Below the pieces are notes generated by a model, which worked only from the letters and a program-made list of their open reading frames with translations, searched no databases and was not told the DNA's origin. From assembly GCF_014700075.1 (NCBI RefSeq), contig NZ_JACXBU010000002.1, forward strand, positions 124,001 to 188,000: a stretch of 64,000 bases of DNA, written 5' to 3'. The position numbers and the translations under genes were made by a program. Below, in pieces: positions 22,954 to 34,688 of the stretch (within the stretch, counting starts at the first letter, position 1; each line of letters starts with the position of its first letter). The DNA comes from Pseudomonas sp. JM0905a. Its GTDB lineage: Bacteria > Pseudomonadota > Gammaproteobacteria > Pseudomonadales > Pseudomonadaceae.

Positions 22954-23637
22954 ATGAGCGCAAGCATTCTCGATGCGCGGAACCTTAGCAAAGTGGTTCC
23001 CAGCGCGGAAGGCGAGCTGATCATCCTTCACGACCTCTCCCTCAACCTCGGCAATGGCGACAGCCTGGCCATCGTCGGCAGCTCCGGATCCGGGAAATCC
23101 ACCCTCCTCGGCCTGCTCGCAGGCCTCGACCTGCCCAGCGCTGGCGAAGTACACCTGGCCGGCCGGGCCCTGTCGACCCTGGATGAGGACCAGCGAGCCC
23201 GGGTCCGCGCCGAACACGTCGGGTTCGTCTTCCAGTCATTCCAGTTGCTGGACAACCTCAATGCCCTGGAAAATGTCATGCTCCCCCTGGAGCTGGAGGG
23301 ACATCGCGAAGCACGCGCCCGCGCCCGCCAACTGCTGGATCGGGTCGGCCTGGGCCAGCGGCTGAGCCACTATCCGCGCCAACTTTCCGGTGGTGAGCAG
23401 CAACGCGTCGCCATTGCCCGCGCCTTTGCCGCCGAACCCGACGTGCTGTTCGCCGATGAGCCTACCGGCAACCTCGACAGCCACACCGGAGAACGCATCA
23501 GCGACCTGCTCTTCCAGCTCAACCAGGAACGAGGCACCACCCTGGTTCTGGTGACCCACGATGAGCGCCTGGCCCATCGCTGCCGGCGCCTGATCCGTCT
23601 TGAGGGCGGTCGCCTGGTCGAACAGGTGGAACCCTGA
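22954..23637 (+). CDS. ABC transporter ATP-binding protein, YbbA type
   Basis: A 227-residue ATPase of the LolD/MacB/YbbA group. Walker A is GSSGSGKS (42-49), the Q-loop lies in FVFQSFQLL (91-99), the signature is LSGGEQQ (144-150) and Walker B is VLFADEP (164-170), with the switch His in VTHDERLAH. It overlaps the start of the following permease gene by one base (TGATG), so the two form one machine. In other bacteria the tesA, ybbA, ybbP order is conserved. The transported substrate is unknown; a role in lipid or envelope handling with TesA is an inference from the neighbourhood. Confidence 0.92.
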   Translation: MSASILDARNLSKVVPSAEGELIILHDLSLNLGNGDSLAIVGSSGSGKSTLLGLLAGLDLPSAGEVHLAGRALSTLDEDQRARVRAEHVGFVFQSFQLLDNLNALENVMLPLELEGHREARARARQLLDRVGLGQRLSHYPRQLSGGEQQRVAIARAFAAEPDVLFADEPTGNLDSHTGERISDLLFQLNQERGTTLVLVTHDERLAHRCRRLIRLEGGRLVEQVEP

Positions 23638-26141
23638 TGCGACGCCTCCCCCTCGCCCGCCTGCTGACCATGGCTGCCCGCCAACTGTGGCGCGACGCCC
23701 ACAGCGGCGAGTTGCGAGTGCTGTTCTTCTCCCTGCTGATCGCCGTCGCCGCCAGCAGCGCAATCGGTTACTTCAGCGCCCGCCTCAACGCCGCCATGTT
23801 GCTGCGCGCTACCGAATTCCTTGGCGCAGACCTGCTGCTGAGCGGGTCGTCGCCAGCCAGCACGGAACAGGTCAATCGCGGACTGCAACTCGGCCTGAAG
23901 CACTCCAGCGCCGTGGAGTTCTCCAGCGTGATCGCCGCCGACAACGGCATCCAGCTCTCCAGCGTCAAGGCGGTCGACGCTGCCTACCCACTGCGCGGCG
24001 AGCTGAAGAGTGCCGCCCAGCCCTATGGCGAGGAAACCGTTGGCAACGGCCCGAAACCGGGCGAAGCCTGGGCCGAAGCGCGACTGTTCGCGACACTGGA
24101 TCTCAAACCCGGCGACAGCATCGACGTCGGGCAGATAACCCTGCGCCTGACCCGTGTGCTCACCTACGAACCGGACCGCGCTGGCGACTTCTATAGCCTC
24201 ACCCCGCGAGTGCTGATCAGCCGCGATGACCTCGAGGCAACCGGCGTGGTGCAGCCCGGCAGCCGTGTGCGTTATCGCGAGCTCTGGAGCGGCCCGAACG
24301 AAGCCCTGAGCCAGTACCGGGCAGCGATCGAGCCCGACCTGGAAGCCAACCAGCAGCTGGAAGACGCCCGTCAGGGCAATCGCCAGATTGGCGGCGCCCT
24401 CGGCCGCGCCGAACGTTACCTGAACCTGGCCAGCCTCGCCGCCGTACTGCTCGCAGGCGTCGCGGTCGCCCTCTCCGCCGCGCGCTTCGCCGCACGCCGT
24501 TACGACGCCAGCGCCCTGCTGCGCTGTCTCGGCCTGTCCCGTCGCGAAGCCCTCTTTCTGTTTGGCATGCAGTTGGCGCTGCTCGGGTTGTTGGCCAGCG
24601 CCCTGGGCGCGCTGCTCGGCTGGCTCGCACAAGCAGTCCTGTTCAAGTTGCTGGGCGGATTGCTCCCGGCAGTGATTCCCTCTGGCGGAATGGTACCGGC
24701 GCTGGCGGGTGTCGCCACCGGCCTGCTGGCCCTGGCTGGATTCGCCCTGCCGCCGCTGGCTGCGCTGGGCCGGGTGCCGCCACTGCGCGTCCTTCGCCGC
24801 GACCTGCTGCCACTACCGCCCAGCGCCTGGCTTATATATGGAGCTGCGCTGCTGGCCCTCGGGATGATCATGTGGCGCCTGAGCCTGGACCTGAAACTGA
24901 CCCTCGCCCTGCTTGGCGGCGGCTTGATCGCAGCCCTGCTGCTGGGCGGCGGACTGCTGGCTGGACTGAAGGGCCTGCGCCGGCTCCTGGCCAGTGCCGC
25001 CCTGCCCTGGCGCCTCGGCCTCGGCCAACTGCTGCGCCACCCGCTGGCGGCGGCCGGACAATCCCTTGCCTTCGGCCTGATCCTCCTGGCCATGGCACTG
25101 ATCGCACTGCTGCGCGGGGAGCTGCTGGACACCTGGCAGAACCAGTTACCGGAGAATGCTCCCAACCATTTCGCCCTCAATGTCCTACCCGCCGAGAAGG
25201 ACGCTTTCGCCGGCCGCCTCGCAAGCCTGTCGCCCCATCCCGCACCGCTCTATCCGGTGGTGCCCGGCCGCCTCACCGCCATCAATGGCGAGGCCGTGCG
25301 CCAACTGGTGAGCAAGGACTCCCAGGGCGAACGCGCAGTGCAGCGCGACCTCAGCCTGACGTGGTCCGCCCAGTTACCCAGCGACAATCGCCTGGTGGCG
25401 GGCCATTGGTGGAGCGACCTCCACGGCGGCGGACTGCCCGGTGTATCGGTAGAGGCCAAGCTCGCCGAAAGCCTTGGCCTCAAGCTGGGTGATCGGCTCA
25501 CTTTCAGCGTTGGCGGCCTGCAACGTGATGCCCAGGTAACCAGCCTGCGCGAGGTGGACTGGGACAACTTCCAGCCGAACTTCTACATGATCTTCGCCCC
25601 GGATACCCTGGCCGACCTCCCCGTGACCTACCTCACCAGCTTCTACTTGCCACCGCGACACGACCGCGAGCTCGTAGAGCTGTCCCGCACCTTCCCGGCG
25701 GTCACGCTGCTGCAGGTAGAGGCGATCCTGGCGCAACTGCGCAGCATCCTCGCCCAGGTCACGCTGGCCGTGGAGTTCGTGCTGCTCTTCGTGCTTGCCG
25801 CAGGCCTGGCCGTGTTGTTCGCCGGATTGCAGTCCACGCTGGATGAACGTATTCGCCAGGGCGCGCTGCTCCGAGCCCTTGGTGCCGAACGCCAGTTGCT
25901 GATAAAGGCGCGGCGCGCCGAGTTCGCGCTACTGGGCGCCTGCAGCGGCCTGCTTGCAGCGCTTGGCTGCGAACTGGTGAGCGCCCTGCTCTACCGCTTT
26001 GCTTTCGACCTCAGCTGGCAGCCTCATCCCTGGCTGCTCCTCCTGCCGCTGGTGGGCGCCGTGCTGGTGGGTACCGCTGGCGTGATGGGCACTCGCCGCG
26101 CGCTCAACGCCAGCCCACTGACGGTCTTGCGCGAAGCTTGA
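23637..26141 (+). CDS. FtsX-like ABC transporter permease, YbbP type
   Basis: An 834-residue inner-membrane protein. There is one membrane segment near the N-terminus, a periplasmic domain (about 45-255), then a cluster of segments (about 260-500). A second periplasmic domain (about 505-700) and a final set of three segments (about 705-830) follow. Two FtsX-like blocks are present, each with the [15 protein letters not shown] or [23 protein letters not shown] type of cytoplasmic coupling stretch. This double-block layout is that of YbbP/LolE-related permeases. It is translationally coupled to the ATPase gene. Confidence 0.9.
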   Translation: MRRLPLARLLTMAARQLWRDAHSGELRVLFFSLLIAVAASSAIGYFSARLNAAMLLRATEFLGADLLLSGSSPASTEQVNRGLQLGLKHSSAVEFSSVIAADNGIQLSSVKAVDAAYPLRGELKSAAQPYGEETVGNGPKPGEAWAEARLFATLDLKPGDSIDVGQITLRLTRVLTYEPDRAGDFYSLTPRVLISRDDLEATGVVQPGSRVRYRELWSGPNEALSQYRAAIEPDLEANQQLEDARQGNRQIGGALGRAERYLNLASLAAVLLAGVAVALSAARFAARRYDASALLRCLGLSRREALFLFGMQLALLGLLASALGALLGWLAQAVLFKLLGGLLPAVIPSGGMVPALAGVATGLLALAGFALPPLAALGRVPPLRVLRRDLLPLPPSAWLIYGAALLALGMIMWRLSLDLKLTLALLGGGLIAALLLGGGLLAGLKGLRRLLASAALPWRLGLGQLLRHPLAAAGQSLAFGLILLAMALIALLRGELLDTWQNQLPENAPNHFALNVLPAEKDAFAGRLASLSPHPAPLYPVVPGRLTAINGEAVRQLVSKDSQGERAVQRDLSLTWSAQLPSDNRLVAGHWWSDLHGGGLPGVSVEAKLAESLGLKLGDRLTFSVGGLQRDAQVTSLREVDWDNFQPNFYMIFAPDTLADLPVTYLTSFYLPPRHDRELVELSRTFPAVTLLQVEAILAQLRSILAQVTLAVEFVLLFVLAAGLAVLFAGLQSTLDERIRQGALLRALGAERQLLIKARRAEFALLGACSGLLAALGCELVSALLYRFAFDLSWQPHPWLLLLPLVGAVLVGTAGVMGTRRALNASPLTVLREA

Positions 26142-26175
26142 TAGGCTTTGCCTCCCGAAATTCCGCAGGACCGCC

Positions 26176-26673
26176 ATGAGCCGTTACCGTCCGCCCCGCA
26201 CCGCCGGCACCCCCCTGATCACCCCGGAAGGCGAAGCCCGTCTGCGCGCCGAACTCCACGAGCTATGGCACGTGCGCCGGCCCAAGGTCACCCAGGCCGT
26301 GAGCGAAGCGGCTGCCCAGGGTGATCGCTCGGAGAACGCCGAGTACACCTACGGCAAAAAGATGCTGCGGGAGATCGACAGCCGCGTGCGCTTCCTGACC
26401 AAGCGGCTGGAGAACCTCAAGGTGGTGCGCGATCGACCGGCCGATCCCGGCAAGGTCTACTTCGGCGCCTGGGTGACCCTGGAGGACGACGATGGCGAGC
26501 AGGCCCGCTACCGCATCGTCGGGCCTGATGAGTTCGACCTGAAGCAGAACCTGATCAGCATCGACTCCCCTCTCGCTCGCGCCCTGGTGGGCAAGGCGCT
26601 GGATGCCGAAGTTCGAGTCAACACGCCTACCGGGGAAATGACCTGGTACGTGGTCGAGATCGACTACCCGTAA
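26176..26673 (+). CDS. greB: transcription elongation factor GreB
   Basis: A 165-residue factor that enters the RNA polymerase secondary channel and stimulates cleavage of backtracked RNA. The N-terminal coiled coil (about 14-86) bears the tip acidic residues in [15 protein letters not shown], including the Asp-Glu pair needed for metal binding. The C-terminal FKBP-like domain includes [11 protein letters not shown] and [14 protein letters not shown]. Sequence favours GreB over GreA (long basic coiled coil [13 protein letters not shown]). It lies 34 bases after the YbbP gene on the same strand and may be partly co-transcribed. Confidence 0.95.
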   Translation: MSRYRPPRTAGTPLITPEGEARLRAELHELWHVRRPKVTQAVSEAAAQGDRSENAEYTYGKKMLREIDSRVRFLTKRLENLKVVRDRPADPGKVYFGAWVTLEDDDGEQARYRIVGPDEFDLKQNLISIDSPLARALVGKALDAEVRVNTPTGEMTWYVVEIDYP

Positions 26674-26685
26674 CGCCGTCCGATA

Positions 26686-26994
26686 TCAGCAGCGGGTGAT
26701 GAGTCCCTGCCGCGCCACCCGCACCAGTTGACCCAGCACTTCCGGTAGCTCTGCGGCCGAAGGCGTCTGGATCACGGCCATGTCGAAACTGTCGCTGGCA
26801 AAACGGGCAAGTGATTCACCGTCACGGGCGAACTGGATGAGGAAGTTGCGTGGACGGCCCCAACGCTTGGGCCAGCCTTCGAGATAACGCAGGAGTGTCG
26901 GCTGGTGGGAACCGCCGAGCAGGATTCGCGGGTTGCGCAATGCCAGCCCGGTGGTGATCGGGGCTAGTCGGAGCAGGGGTTGGGGACAGGTCAT
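26686..26994 (-). CDS. small protein resembling the end of a class I methyltransferase
   Basis: A 102-residue protein, function unknown. The segment SFDMAVIQTPSAAELPEVLGQLVRVARQGLITRC resembles the post-motif-IV part of SAM-dependent methyltransferases. There is no Gly-rich SAM-binding motif, although NPRILLGGSHQP could be a degenerate one. It may be a methyltransferase relic that has kept another job; I recall a conserved hypothetical between greB and ligT in P. aeruginosa. The start is the ATG at 26994 (MTCPQP); the upstream extension of 18 codons is low-complexity and unlikely. It is convergent with greB, 12 bases apart. Confidence 0.6.
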   Translation of the reverse strand: MTCPQPLLRLAPITTGLALRNPRILLGGSHQPTLLRYLEGWPKRWGRPRNFLIQFARDGESLARFASDSFDMAVIQTPSAAELPEVLGQLVRVARQGLITRC

Positions 26995-27191
26995 GGTGTC
27001 ATGTCTCCGCCTCGTTGGGTCCCGCTGGGCAGCGGTGAGAGGCGACACCGAACCAGCGTTTTAGCGGTATTTAGAAGCCTCTGATGACTTCCGCGCCCCG
27101 CAAGTAGCTGACTAAATCGGCGCATGGGGCGACATCCTAGAGAAGCCCGCGCAATACTGTCAAGGCGACTCATTCGCCTTGGGAGACGCCC

Positions 27192-27722
27192 ATGAGCACC
27201 CCGCCGCTGCGCCTGTTCTTCGCCATTCCCTGCTGCCCCCAACTGGCCCGTGACATTGTTGATTGGCGCGCCCGGAATCCGGTCGAAGGCAAGCCGGTTG
27301 CGCCGGAAAACCTGCACCTAACCCTTGCCTTCCTCGGCTCGCAACCCCGTGGCCAGGTGGAAGCCCTGGCAGCACTGGCCGCCAGCCTGACGCCCACGAC
27401 ATTCACCCTGCACCTGGACCGACTGGCGCGCTGGAAGAATGGCTTGCTACATCTGGCGCCAAGCAAAGTCCCACCGGCGTTGACCGACCTGGAGCGCAGC
27501 CTCCGCGAGCAGTTGCTGATCTCGGGCTTCACCCTGGAGACACGCCATTTCAAACCCCACCTGACCCTGGCCAGGCACTGCCCACGACTGCCCTCGACCC
27601 CCACCCCAACCTTTGATTGGCCAGCGACCGAATTCGCCCTCTACGCCTCGGAAAACACCGCAAAAGGCACGCGCTACCACGCTCTCGGACACTGGCCATT
27701 GCGGCCTCCGACCCCAGCCTGA
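27192..27722 (+). CDS. thpR: RNA 2',3'-cyclic phosphodiesterase (2H family)
   Basis: A 176-residue enzyme formerly called LigT that hydrolyses 2',3'-cyclic phosphates at RNA ends. The two catalytic HxTx motifs are HLTL at 42-45 and HLTL at 123-126, in the duplicated 2H fold. The N-terminus RLFFAIPCCP matches the family. An AGACGCC leader with a weak ribosome site precedes the ATG at 27192. It lies upstream of lipA with 210 bases between that contain the lipA control region. Confidence 0.9.
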   Translation: MSTPPLRLFFAIPCCPQLARDIVDWRARNPVEGKPVAPENLHLTLAFLGSQPRGQVEALAALAASLTPTTFTLHLDRLARWKNGLLHLAPSKVPPALTDLERSLREQLLISGFTLETRHFKPHLTLARHCPRLPSTPTPTFDWPATEFALYASENTAKGTRYHALGHWPLRPPTPA

Positions 27723-27766
27723 CGTTTCGCCGCGTAACAGCGAACTGGCGGCCATCTTCGGGCGAA

Positions 27767-27782
27767 CGGATGTAAACATCCG
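27767..27782. promoter_or_regulatory. palindrome upstream of lipA, possible activator site
   Basis: CGGATGT-AA-ACATCCG is a perfect 7+2+7 palindrome 44 bases before the -24 element of the predicted sigma-54 promoter. In P. aeruginosa lipA is driven by RpoN with the NtrC-type regulator LipR downstream of CbrAB. A site of this kind would suit such an activator, though it is closer than the usual 80-150 bases. Confidence 0.4.
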
Positions 27783-27824
27783 TGAAAACCCCAATCCAGA
27801 GCGCTCGTCCTCGACCTGTTGTGA

Positions 27825-28874
<1,050 letters not shown>

Positions 28875-28929
28875 GCCCTGCCCGCGGGGCCTCCGGGCCC
28901 CGCATCTCCCCTGCCTGCCGAGAGCCCGA

Positions 28930-29964
28930 GTGAGGAGACTCCTGCTGCTGTTCCCGATCGCCTTCGCCGGCGCCCTGGTCATCCTGCTGCAATGGGGCGG
29001 CAAGCCGGCCCCGGCGGCATCCGGTGTGGCGCCAACGGTCATGACAACCGTCACCCCTGCTCCCACGACGCCACCACCTCCCAGTCGGAGCGAACCACGC
29101 GCCCCCTCAACCGAAGCGACCGGGACAGGGGCGATGCCGGCCTCACTGTCTGGAACGGAGGTGGACGGCCGCTTCCACCTCGACTCCGGCGGCAATCTCC
29201 TGATCACCGAGGACATTCGGCGGATCTTCGACTACTTCCTCAGCACCCAGGGCGAAGAACCGCTGACCGGCAGCATCCAGCGACTGCGCAACTACATCGC
29301 CCAACAACTGGACGCCCCGGCGGAAGGCCAGGCCCTGGCGTTGCTCGACCAGTACCTCGATTACAAGCGCCAGCTGGTGCAACTGGAGCGCGACATGCCG
29401 CTGCTCGCCGACCTGAACGCCCTGCGCCAGCGCGAAGCCGCCGTGCAAGCATTGCGGGCACGGATCTTCAGCACCGATGCCCACCAAGCGTTCTTCGCCA
29501 GCGAGGAGGCCTACAACACCTTCACCCTGCAACGCATGGCCATCCAGAGAAGCAGCCTGGACCCGGCAGCCAAGGCCGCCGCTATCGATCAACTGCGCAG
29601 CGCCCTGCCCGATGAGTTGCAAGCCTTGGCGGCAAGCCAGTTGCAGGCCGAACTCCGGCTCCAGGTCGGCGCACTCCAGAAGGCGGGCGGCACCCCGGAA
29701 CAGGTTCGCCAACTACGCCAGCAGTTGGTCGGCGCCGAGGCCACCATCCGGCTGGAAGCCCTCGACCAGCAACGTCTGCAATGGCAGCAGCGGCTGCAGT
29801 CCTATTTGAAAGAGAGGTCTCGCATCGAAGCCAGTGAGGGACTGAGCCAGAGCGACAAGGCAACGGCCATCGCCCGCCTGGAAGAAGAAGGATTCAATCC
29901 GCAGGAGCGCTTGCGCCTGCAGGCCGCCGCCGATCTCGCGGCAGCCAGGAAAAAACAGCCCTGA
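28930..29964 (+). CDS. lifO: lipase-specific foldase (lipase chaperone)
   Basis: A 344-residue steric chaperone anchored in the inner membrane that folds LipA in the periplasm. One N-terminal membrane segment (about 4-21) is followed by a Pro/Thr/Ala-rich linker (about 25-70). The helical lipase-embracing domain starts with the signature RxxFDY at 97-102 ([13 protein letters not shown]). The start is a GTG at 28930, with the ribosome site in the upstream GAG-rich leader. It lies 55 bases after lipA and ends at a strong terminator, so lipA-lifO is a two-gene operon. The symbols lif and lipH are also used. Confidence 0.95.
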   Translation: MRRLLLLFPIAFAGALVILLQWGGKPAPAASGVAPTVMTTVTPAPTTPPPPSRSEPRAPSTEATGTGAMPASLSGTEVDGRFHLDSGGNLLITEDIRRIFDYFLSTQGEEPLTGSIQRLRNYIAQQLDAPAEGQALALLDQYLDYKRQLVQLERDMPLLADLNALRQREAAVQALRARIFSTDAHQAFFASEEAYNTFTLQRMAIQRSSLDPAAKAAAIDQLRSALPDELQALAASQLQAELRLQVGALQKAGGTPEQVRQLRQQLVGAEATIRLEALDQQRLQWQQRLQSYLKERSRIEASEGLSQSDKATAIARLEEEGFNPQERLRLQAAADLAAARKKQP

Positions 29965-29970
29965 AAACGC

Positions 29971-29998
29971 AGAAAGGCCCGCCGAAGCGGGCCTTTCT
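29971..29998. terminator. bidirectional terminator between lifO and doxX-like gene
   Basis: AGAAAGGCCCGC, loop CGAA, GCGGGCCTTTCT: a perfect 12-base stem serving both converging genes. Confidence 0.88.
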
Positions 29999-30009
29999 CT
30001 TTACCCGGT

Positions 30010-30444
30010 TCAGTTGCCCAGGTTGCGGTCCAGGGACATCTTGCCGGCTCCTTCCACCAGCAGGGTGGCGCTGATAAGGCCGAGGATCATCGCGTACTCG
30101 AAGCCGCCGTTGGTGATGAAGAAACCGCTGGCCCAGTGCACGCTGAAGATCGCCACCACCATCGCGACGATCAGCGCCGCCGCGGCCGGGCGCACCAGCA
30201 AGCCAATCACCAGGGCAAGGCCGCCGAAGAACTCGGCGCTGCCGGCCAGCAGGGCCATCAGGTAACCCGGGGTCAGACCGATGCTTTCCATCCATTGACC
30301 AGTGCCCGCCAGACCATAACCGCCAAACATGCCGAACAGTTTTTGCGAACCGTGGGCCATGAAGGTGAGGCCGGTGATAACGCGCAGCAGGGTAATGCCG
30401 TAGCCCGCGTTGGTGGCGAGGATGGATTTGATCGGGTTGCTCAT
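30010..30444 (-). CDS. DoxX-family membrane protein
   Basis: A 144-residue inner-membrane protein of the DoxX group with four predicted membrane helices. The first contains GITLLRVITGLTFMAHGSQKLF, with the family R..G..F...G..KL pattern; another reads LLAGSAEFFGGLALVIGLL. Members are linked to quinone- or thiol-related redox functions, but no specific reaction can be assigned. The start is the ATG at 30444 behind AAGGAAC. The 100 bases upstream are unusually AT-rich and should hold its promoter. It is convergent with lifO. Confidence 0.88.
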   Translation of the reverse strand: MSNPIKSILATNAGYGITLLRVITGLTFMAHGSQKLFGMFGGYGLAGTGQWMESIGLTPGYLMALLAGSAEFFGGLALVIGLLVRPAAAALIVAMVVAIFSVHWASGFFITNGGFEYAMILGLISATLLVEGAGKMSLDRNLGN

Positions 30445-30545
30445 CGAGGTGTTCCTTGTGTTGTGGGAGTCGATAAGCACAAGCTTAGTAGAATTTTTTG
30501 ATATTAAAATCGGAAAATTCTCGACGTCAAAATCGAATAATTCGA

Positions 30546-31967
30546 TTATTTGCGCGCCTTGGTGACCTTTTTTGAAGGCTCCAGTAGATAACGCTCGCGA
30601 TCGAAGGCCAGGTAGTACTTGTTCACGCTGTTGACGTAGCTGACGACGCCCATGCCGGCCTGCTCGGCGGCGATGCGCTCCACCTGGAAGAACCACTGGT
30701 TGGGGTTCAGGCCGCGTCGCCGGGCTTCCGCGCGCATGCCCTGGACCCGTTGCGGCCCCAGGTTGTAGGCGGCGAGCACGAAGGCCATGCGTTCGCGCTC
30801 CTCGAGTTGTGAGCTGGCGAAGAAGTTGCGCCGCAACATTGCCAGGTACTTGGCCGAAGCCTGCACGTTGTTATCGAGTTTCTGGATATTCCCCACACCG
30901 ACGCTGCGCGCTGCCCCCGGGGTGATCTGCATCAGACCGGTGGCACCGCTGGCGCCCCTGGCGCCCGGATTGAGGCTGGATTCCTTGTAGGCCAGGGCGG
31001 CCAGGTTCAGCCAGTCGAAATCATGCTGGTCGGCGTAGCGCTGCAACACCGGGCGCACGCGCTCCAGGCGTTGGCGCTCGGTGCGTGCGAGGGGGTTGTG
31101 GACCTTGTAGAGGCGCCGATAGACGCGCTGGAAAGCCGCATCCTGGTCGTCCGGCGCGCGGTATTCGGCCAGGAAGCGGTCGACGCTGGCCCGAAGGGTC
31201 GGTGCATCCCGGCGAACGAACCAGGTCAGGTCGCCCTGCCGGTCCAGTACTAGGTGCTTGTCGAGGCGTAGCTTGGGCATCACCTTGGCCCAGCGCTCGG
31301 CAATCGGCTGCTCCACCGCTGTCAGCGGAAAGATGCCGGCCTGGACCATTTCCAGCACATCCTCCACCGCCAGGGTCGGATCGACCCATTCGATGACGAT
31401 GGGCGCCAGCTTGCGCCCGGCCAGTTTCTCGTTGACCTGGCGCAGCGCCTCACCGGCGGCACTGCCCACCGGCAGCGCGATGCTGCGTCCGGAAAGTTGT
31501 TCCAGCCGCTGATAGCGGCGCTGTCCCTGGCGGCTGACAAGCACCAGCGGCACGTCCTTGCGCAGCGGCGCGCTGGCGCTGACATTGGTACCCACGCCCT
31601 GGTACATCAGCTCACCGGGGGCCACGAGGTCGCCCTCGCCGCGCTGTAGCGCCGGGAGTAACTGGTCCTTCGACTTGGGGATGAGCTTCAGTTTGATTTC
31701 ACGCCCGTCGCGGGCGTTGCGATTGAGGTACTGCTCGAAGGCGCGGACGCGGTGATATTCCACGCCGACCTGTTCGCCCTTGACCTCGCCCGAGCTGTTG
31801 CGGCTCTGGTTCACCAGCACCTTGAGCACGCCGCTGCGACGTATCTGCGCCAGGTCGCGAGCTTCGGCCGGTTGCTGCCAGACCTCCGGCGGCCCCGCCA
31901 GACGCGCGCTCGCCGTGGCCGGCAGCAACGCCAGCAGGCAGAGCAGGATCAGCAGCGGTCGCGTCAT
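30546..31967 (-). CDS. membrane-bound lytic murein transglycosylase F-type (MltF2-like)
   Basis: A 473-residue exported enzyme that cleaves the glycan strands of peptidoglycan. The signal peptide spans about 1-21. A substrate-binding-protein domain (about 40-275) with GVLKVLV and GDLVAPGEL is fused to an SLT domain (about 305-440). The SLT motifs are [10 protein letters not shown] with catalytic Glu329, [13 protein letters not shown], and [10 protein letters not shown]. This is the MltF architecture; its place next to the lipase operon matches the second MltF copy of P. aeruginosa as I recall it. The start is the ATG at 31967 behind GGAG. It is divergent from tatD. Confidence 0.9.
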   Translation of the reverse strand: MTRPLLILLCLLALLPATASARLAGPPEVWQQPAEARDLAQIRRSGVLKVLVNQSRNSSGEVKGEQVGVEYHRVRAFEQYLNRNARDGREIKLKLIPKSKDQLLPALQRGEGDLVAPGELMYQGVGTNVSASAPLRKDVPLVLVSRQGQRRYQRLEQLSGRSIALPVGSAAGEALRQVNEKLAGRKLAPIVIEWVDPTLAVEDVLEMVQAGIFPLTAVEQPIAERWAKVMPKLRLDKHLVLDRQGDLTWFVRRDAPTLRASVDRFLAEYRAPDDQDAAFQRVYRRLYKVHNPLARTERQRLERVRPVLQRYADQHDFDWLNLAALAYKESSLNPGARGASGATGLMQITPGAARSVGVGNIQKLDNNVQASAKYLAMLRRNFFASSQLEERERMAFVLAAYNLGPQRVQGMRAEARRRGLNPNQWFFQVERIAAEQAGMGVVSYVNSVNKYYLAFDRERYLLEPSKKVTKARK

Positions 31968-32142
31968 CGGATCTCCAGGGACAGGGCGAGGCGTCAGCGC
32001 GCGCATATGCGTTCAGGGCTGCGCCGCGAATCCTTGGCTAGCGAGCGAGGGGCGCGGAGAGTGTCACAGCTTCGCCCCAGATGCCAGCCAAAGCGTGGCA
32101 TTGACTTCAACATGTGCCGCCAAGTTCCTGTAAATATTGGTT

Positions 32143-32172
32143 TTTTTGAATTATTTCGAGCTTTGTTATGCT
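32143..32172 (+). promoter_or_regulatory. possible tatD promoter
   Basis: TTTTTG and TATGCT with an 18-base spacer; a TG one base before TATGCT gives an extended -10. It lies in an AT-rich patch 27 bases upstream of the tatD start. Confidence 0.3.
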
Positions 32173-32198
32173 GCCCTGCTCCAATCCGAGGTAGCACC

Positions 32199-33005
32199 AT
32201 GCAACTCATCGACATCGGCGTCAATCTGACCCACCCCAGCCTTGCCCGCGATGTCCGCGCCTTGCTGGATCGCGCCCACGCAGCCGGCGTCTGCCAACTG
32301 GTGCTGACCGGCACCAATCTGGAGGAAAGCGAAAAGGCCCTCCTGGCAGCCGAACAACTGGACGAGAGCGGCCTGCGACTGTTCAGCACCGCCGGTGTCC
32401 ACCCTCACGAGGCGAGTGACTGGAACAGCGATAGCGAGCGCCAGCTGCGTGTGCTCCTGGGTGAGACGCGAGTGCGTGCGGTGGGCGAATGCGGGCTGGA
32501 CTTCAACCGCGACTTCTCGCCGCGCCCACTGCAGGAAAAGGCACTGGAGGAACAACTCGCGCTGGCCGCCGAACTGGGCAAGCCAGTATTCCTCCATGAA
32601 CGTGACGCCGACGAACGCCTGCTGGCCATCGTGCGGGAGTTTCGCGATCGCCTGCCTGCCGCCGTGGTGCATTGCTTCACCGGCGAAAAGCGCGCCCTCT
32701 ATGGCTACCTGGACCTAGATCTGCACATCGGCATCACCGGCTGGATCTGCGACGAACGCCGTGGCACCCACCTGCACGACCTGGTGCGCGACATTCCCCG
32801 CGGTCGCCTGATGCTGGAGAGCGACGCCCCCTACCTGCTGCCGCGCAGCCTGCGGCCGAAACCCAAGCACGGGCACAACGAGCCGGCGTTCCTCACCGAA
32901 GTGCTGCGGGAGGTGGCCCTGCACCGCGGCGAGAGCCAGGAAGAGCTCGCGCGCCACACCACCGCCTGCGCCCGCGCCTTCTTCGGTCTGCCAGCCGTCG
33001 ACTAA
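32199..33005 (+). CDS. tatD: TatD-family metal-dependent deoxyribonuclease
   Basis: A 268-residue cytoplasmic TIM-barrel hydrolase. The N-terminus [12 protein letters not shown] is that of the TatD branch proper, where DIGVNLT replaces the DxHxH of YcfH/YjjV. Further metal and catalytic motifs are [36 protein letters not shown] and [10 protein letters not shown]. It acts as a 3'-5' DNA/RNA exonuclease linked to repair of oxidised DNA. GAGGT precedes the ATG at 32199. It is followed by a chemoreceptor gene after 106 bases. Confidence 0.92.
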   Translation: MQLIDIGVNLTHPSLARDVRALLDRAHAAGVCQLVLTGTNLEESEKALLAAEQLDESGLRLFSTAGVHPHEASDWNSDSERQLRVLLGETRVRAVGECGLDFNRDFSPRPLQEKALEEQLALAAELGKPVFLHERDADERLLAIVREFRDRLPAAVVHCFTGEKRALYGYLDLDLHIGITGWICDERRGTHLHDLVRDIPRGRLMLESDAPYLLPRSLRPKPKHGHNEPAFLTEVLREVALHRGESQEELARHTTACARAFFGLPAVD

Positions 33006-33111
33006 AGGAGGCTTTCCAGTGCCCTCTTGATTCGGATCAACTTCGGTAGGAAATTTCCGTCAGAAAATGCTGGCACCTTGCCAATACCGTCCGAGCCATA
33101 AGAAGAACATC

Positions 33112-34593
33112 ATGGGTACCTGGATTCGCGATATTTCCCTCAGATACAAGTTCTGGGCCGTCAATGCGGTGGCCTTCTTCACCACCCTCCTGCTGGTCCT
33201 GCACGCCCTCTTCCTGGAGCAGCAGGGCCGCGCCGAGGATGCCCGCGCAGCCGCTGCGGCCCAGGGGCAACTGCTGCGTTCCTGGCCCGCCGACCAGGCG
33301 CTGCCCTCCTCGCCCCGAATCCTCACCTTCGACGCCGGCAGCGCACCCCAATTGCCCGGCGGCCAGCTCCTGGCCAAGGCCAGCGGCTGGGTTGCCCTGG
33401 AGCACGACGGCCTGTTCGGCAACGACCCCATTACCGGCGCCCAGGTGTTCGATCGCGCCGATGGCCAGCGCGTCGCCGTACTGGCCAGTAGCCCTAGCCT
33501 GATCCAGCTATTCGGTGCCCGTCTCGTCGAATACGCGATCTCCGTATTCCTGCTGATGGTCGCCCTGCTGGCGGCCTCGCAATTGCTGATCCGCTTCCTG
33601 CTCAGCCATCTCAACACCCTCAAGGACGTGATGCTCCACGTCGAAGGCAGCGGCGACCTTTCCGCCCGCGTCCCACTGGACAGCCGGGATGAAGTGGGCC
33701 AGATGGCCAGCGCCTTCAACGCCATGCAGGCCGGTTATGAGCGCGTGGTAAGCACGGTCGCCCAGGCTGTCGCCCGCCTCGACGAAGGGGCCGCACGGCT
33801 GGCCAGCAGCATGGGTGAAGTGCGTCAGGGAATGCTCGGGCAACAGAGCGAGACCGACCAGGCCGCCACCGCCATCAACGAGATGTCGGCCACTGTCCAC
33901 CACATCGCCCAGCACGCGGCGGACACCCGCGACCAATCGCAGAATGCCGACCAGTTGGCGGGGGCCGGCCAGCTCGTGGTGGAGCGCGTCGAACAGTCCA
34001 TCTCCGGACTTTCTTCCGGCGTGCAGCAGACCGCGGAAATGATCCAACGGCTGGCCGAGGACAGCCAAAAAATCAGCGGCGTGGTCAACGTCATCCATGG
34101 CATTGCCGAACAGACCAACTTGCTGGCGCTGAACGCCGCAATCGAGGCCGCCCGTGCCGGGGAAATGGGTCGCGGCTTCGCCGTGGTGGCCGATGAAGTG
34201 CGCAACCTGGCCAAGCGCGTGCAGGACTCCACCGACGAGATCACCAGCATGATCACTGCGCTGCAATCCGGCACCCGCGACGCCGTGGAATTCATGCGGG
34301 AGAGTTCGATCAAGGCCGACGACTGCGTACAGGCCGCCCATGAGGCCGGTGCCGCCCTGGCCGCCATCACCGGGGCAGTGGCACAGATGCGCGAGAGCAA
34401 CACCCAGATCGCCGTGGCGGCCGAACAACAGAGCCAAGTGGCCGAAGAAATGACCCGCGCCGTGGTGGGTATTCGCGACGTCACCGAACTCACCGTCGGC
34501 CAGACCGTGGAATCCGCCTCCACCAGCAATGAACTGGCGGGGCTGGCCAGCGAGCTTTCACAGGCCATTCGCAAGCTCAAGCTGCGCGCCTGA
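33112..34593 (+). CDS. methyl-accepting chemotaxis protein
   Basis: A 493-residue chemoreceptor. Membrane helix 1 is at about 14-33. A small periplasmic region (about 34-138) contains no recognisable Cache or four-helix sensor. Membrane helix 2 (about 141-163) is followed by HAMP (about 164-218) and a signalling domain (about 225-493) with the hairpin tip [19 protein letters not shown] and [11 protein letters not shown]. It signals to CheA/CheW to bias motility. The short, Ala/Gly/Pro-rich sensor part (about 105 residues) is atypical. A C-terminal CheR-tethering pentapeptide is absent. The start is the ATG at 33112 behind AAGAAG. Confidence 0.93.
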   Translation: MGTWIRDISLRYKFWAVNAVAFFTTLLLVLHALFLEQQGRAEDARAAAAAQGQLLRSWPADQALPSSPRILTFDAGSAPQLPGGQLLAKASGWVALEHDGLFGNDPITGAQVFDRADGQRVAVLASSPSLIQLFGARLVEYAISVFLLMVALLAASQLLIRFLLSHLNTLKDVMLHVEGSGDLSARVPLDSRDEVGQMASAFNAMQAGYERVVSTVAQAVARLDEGAARLASSMGEVRQGMLGQQSETDQAATAINEMSATVHHIAQHAADTRDQSQNADQLAGAGQLVVERVEQSISGLSSGVQQTAEMIQRLAEDSQKISGVVNVIHGIAEQTNLLALNAAIEAARAGEMGRGFAVVADEVRNLAKRVQDSTDEITSMITALQSGTRDAVEFMRESSIKADDCVQAAHEAGAALAAITGAVAQMRESNTQIAVAAEQQSQVAEEMTRAVVGIRDVTELTVGQTVESASTSNELAGLASELSQAIRKLKLRA

Positions 34594-34688
34594 CCCACCG
34601 CAGCAGGCTATCCCCGCCATAGGAAGAAGGCATTCGCCGGCCCGCAAGGGCCGGACTATGCTGCCGTCATTCCCTTGAGGAGACGGTC

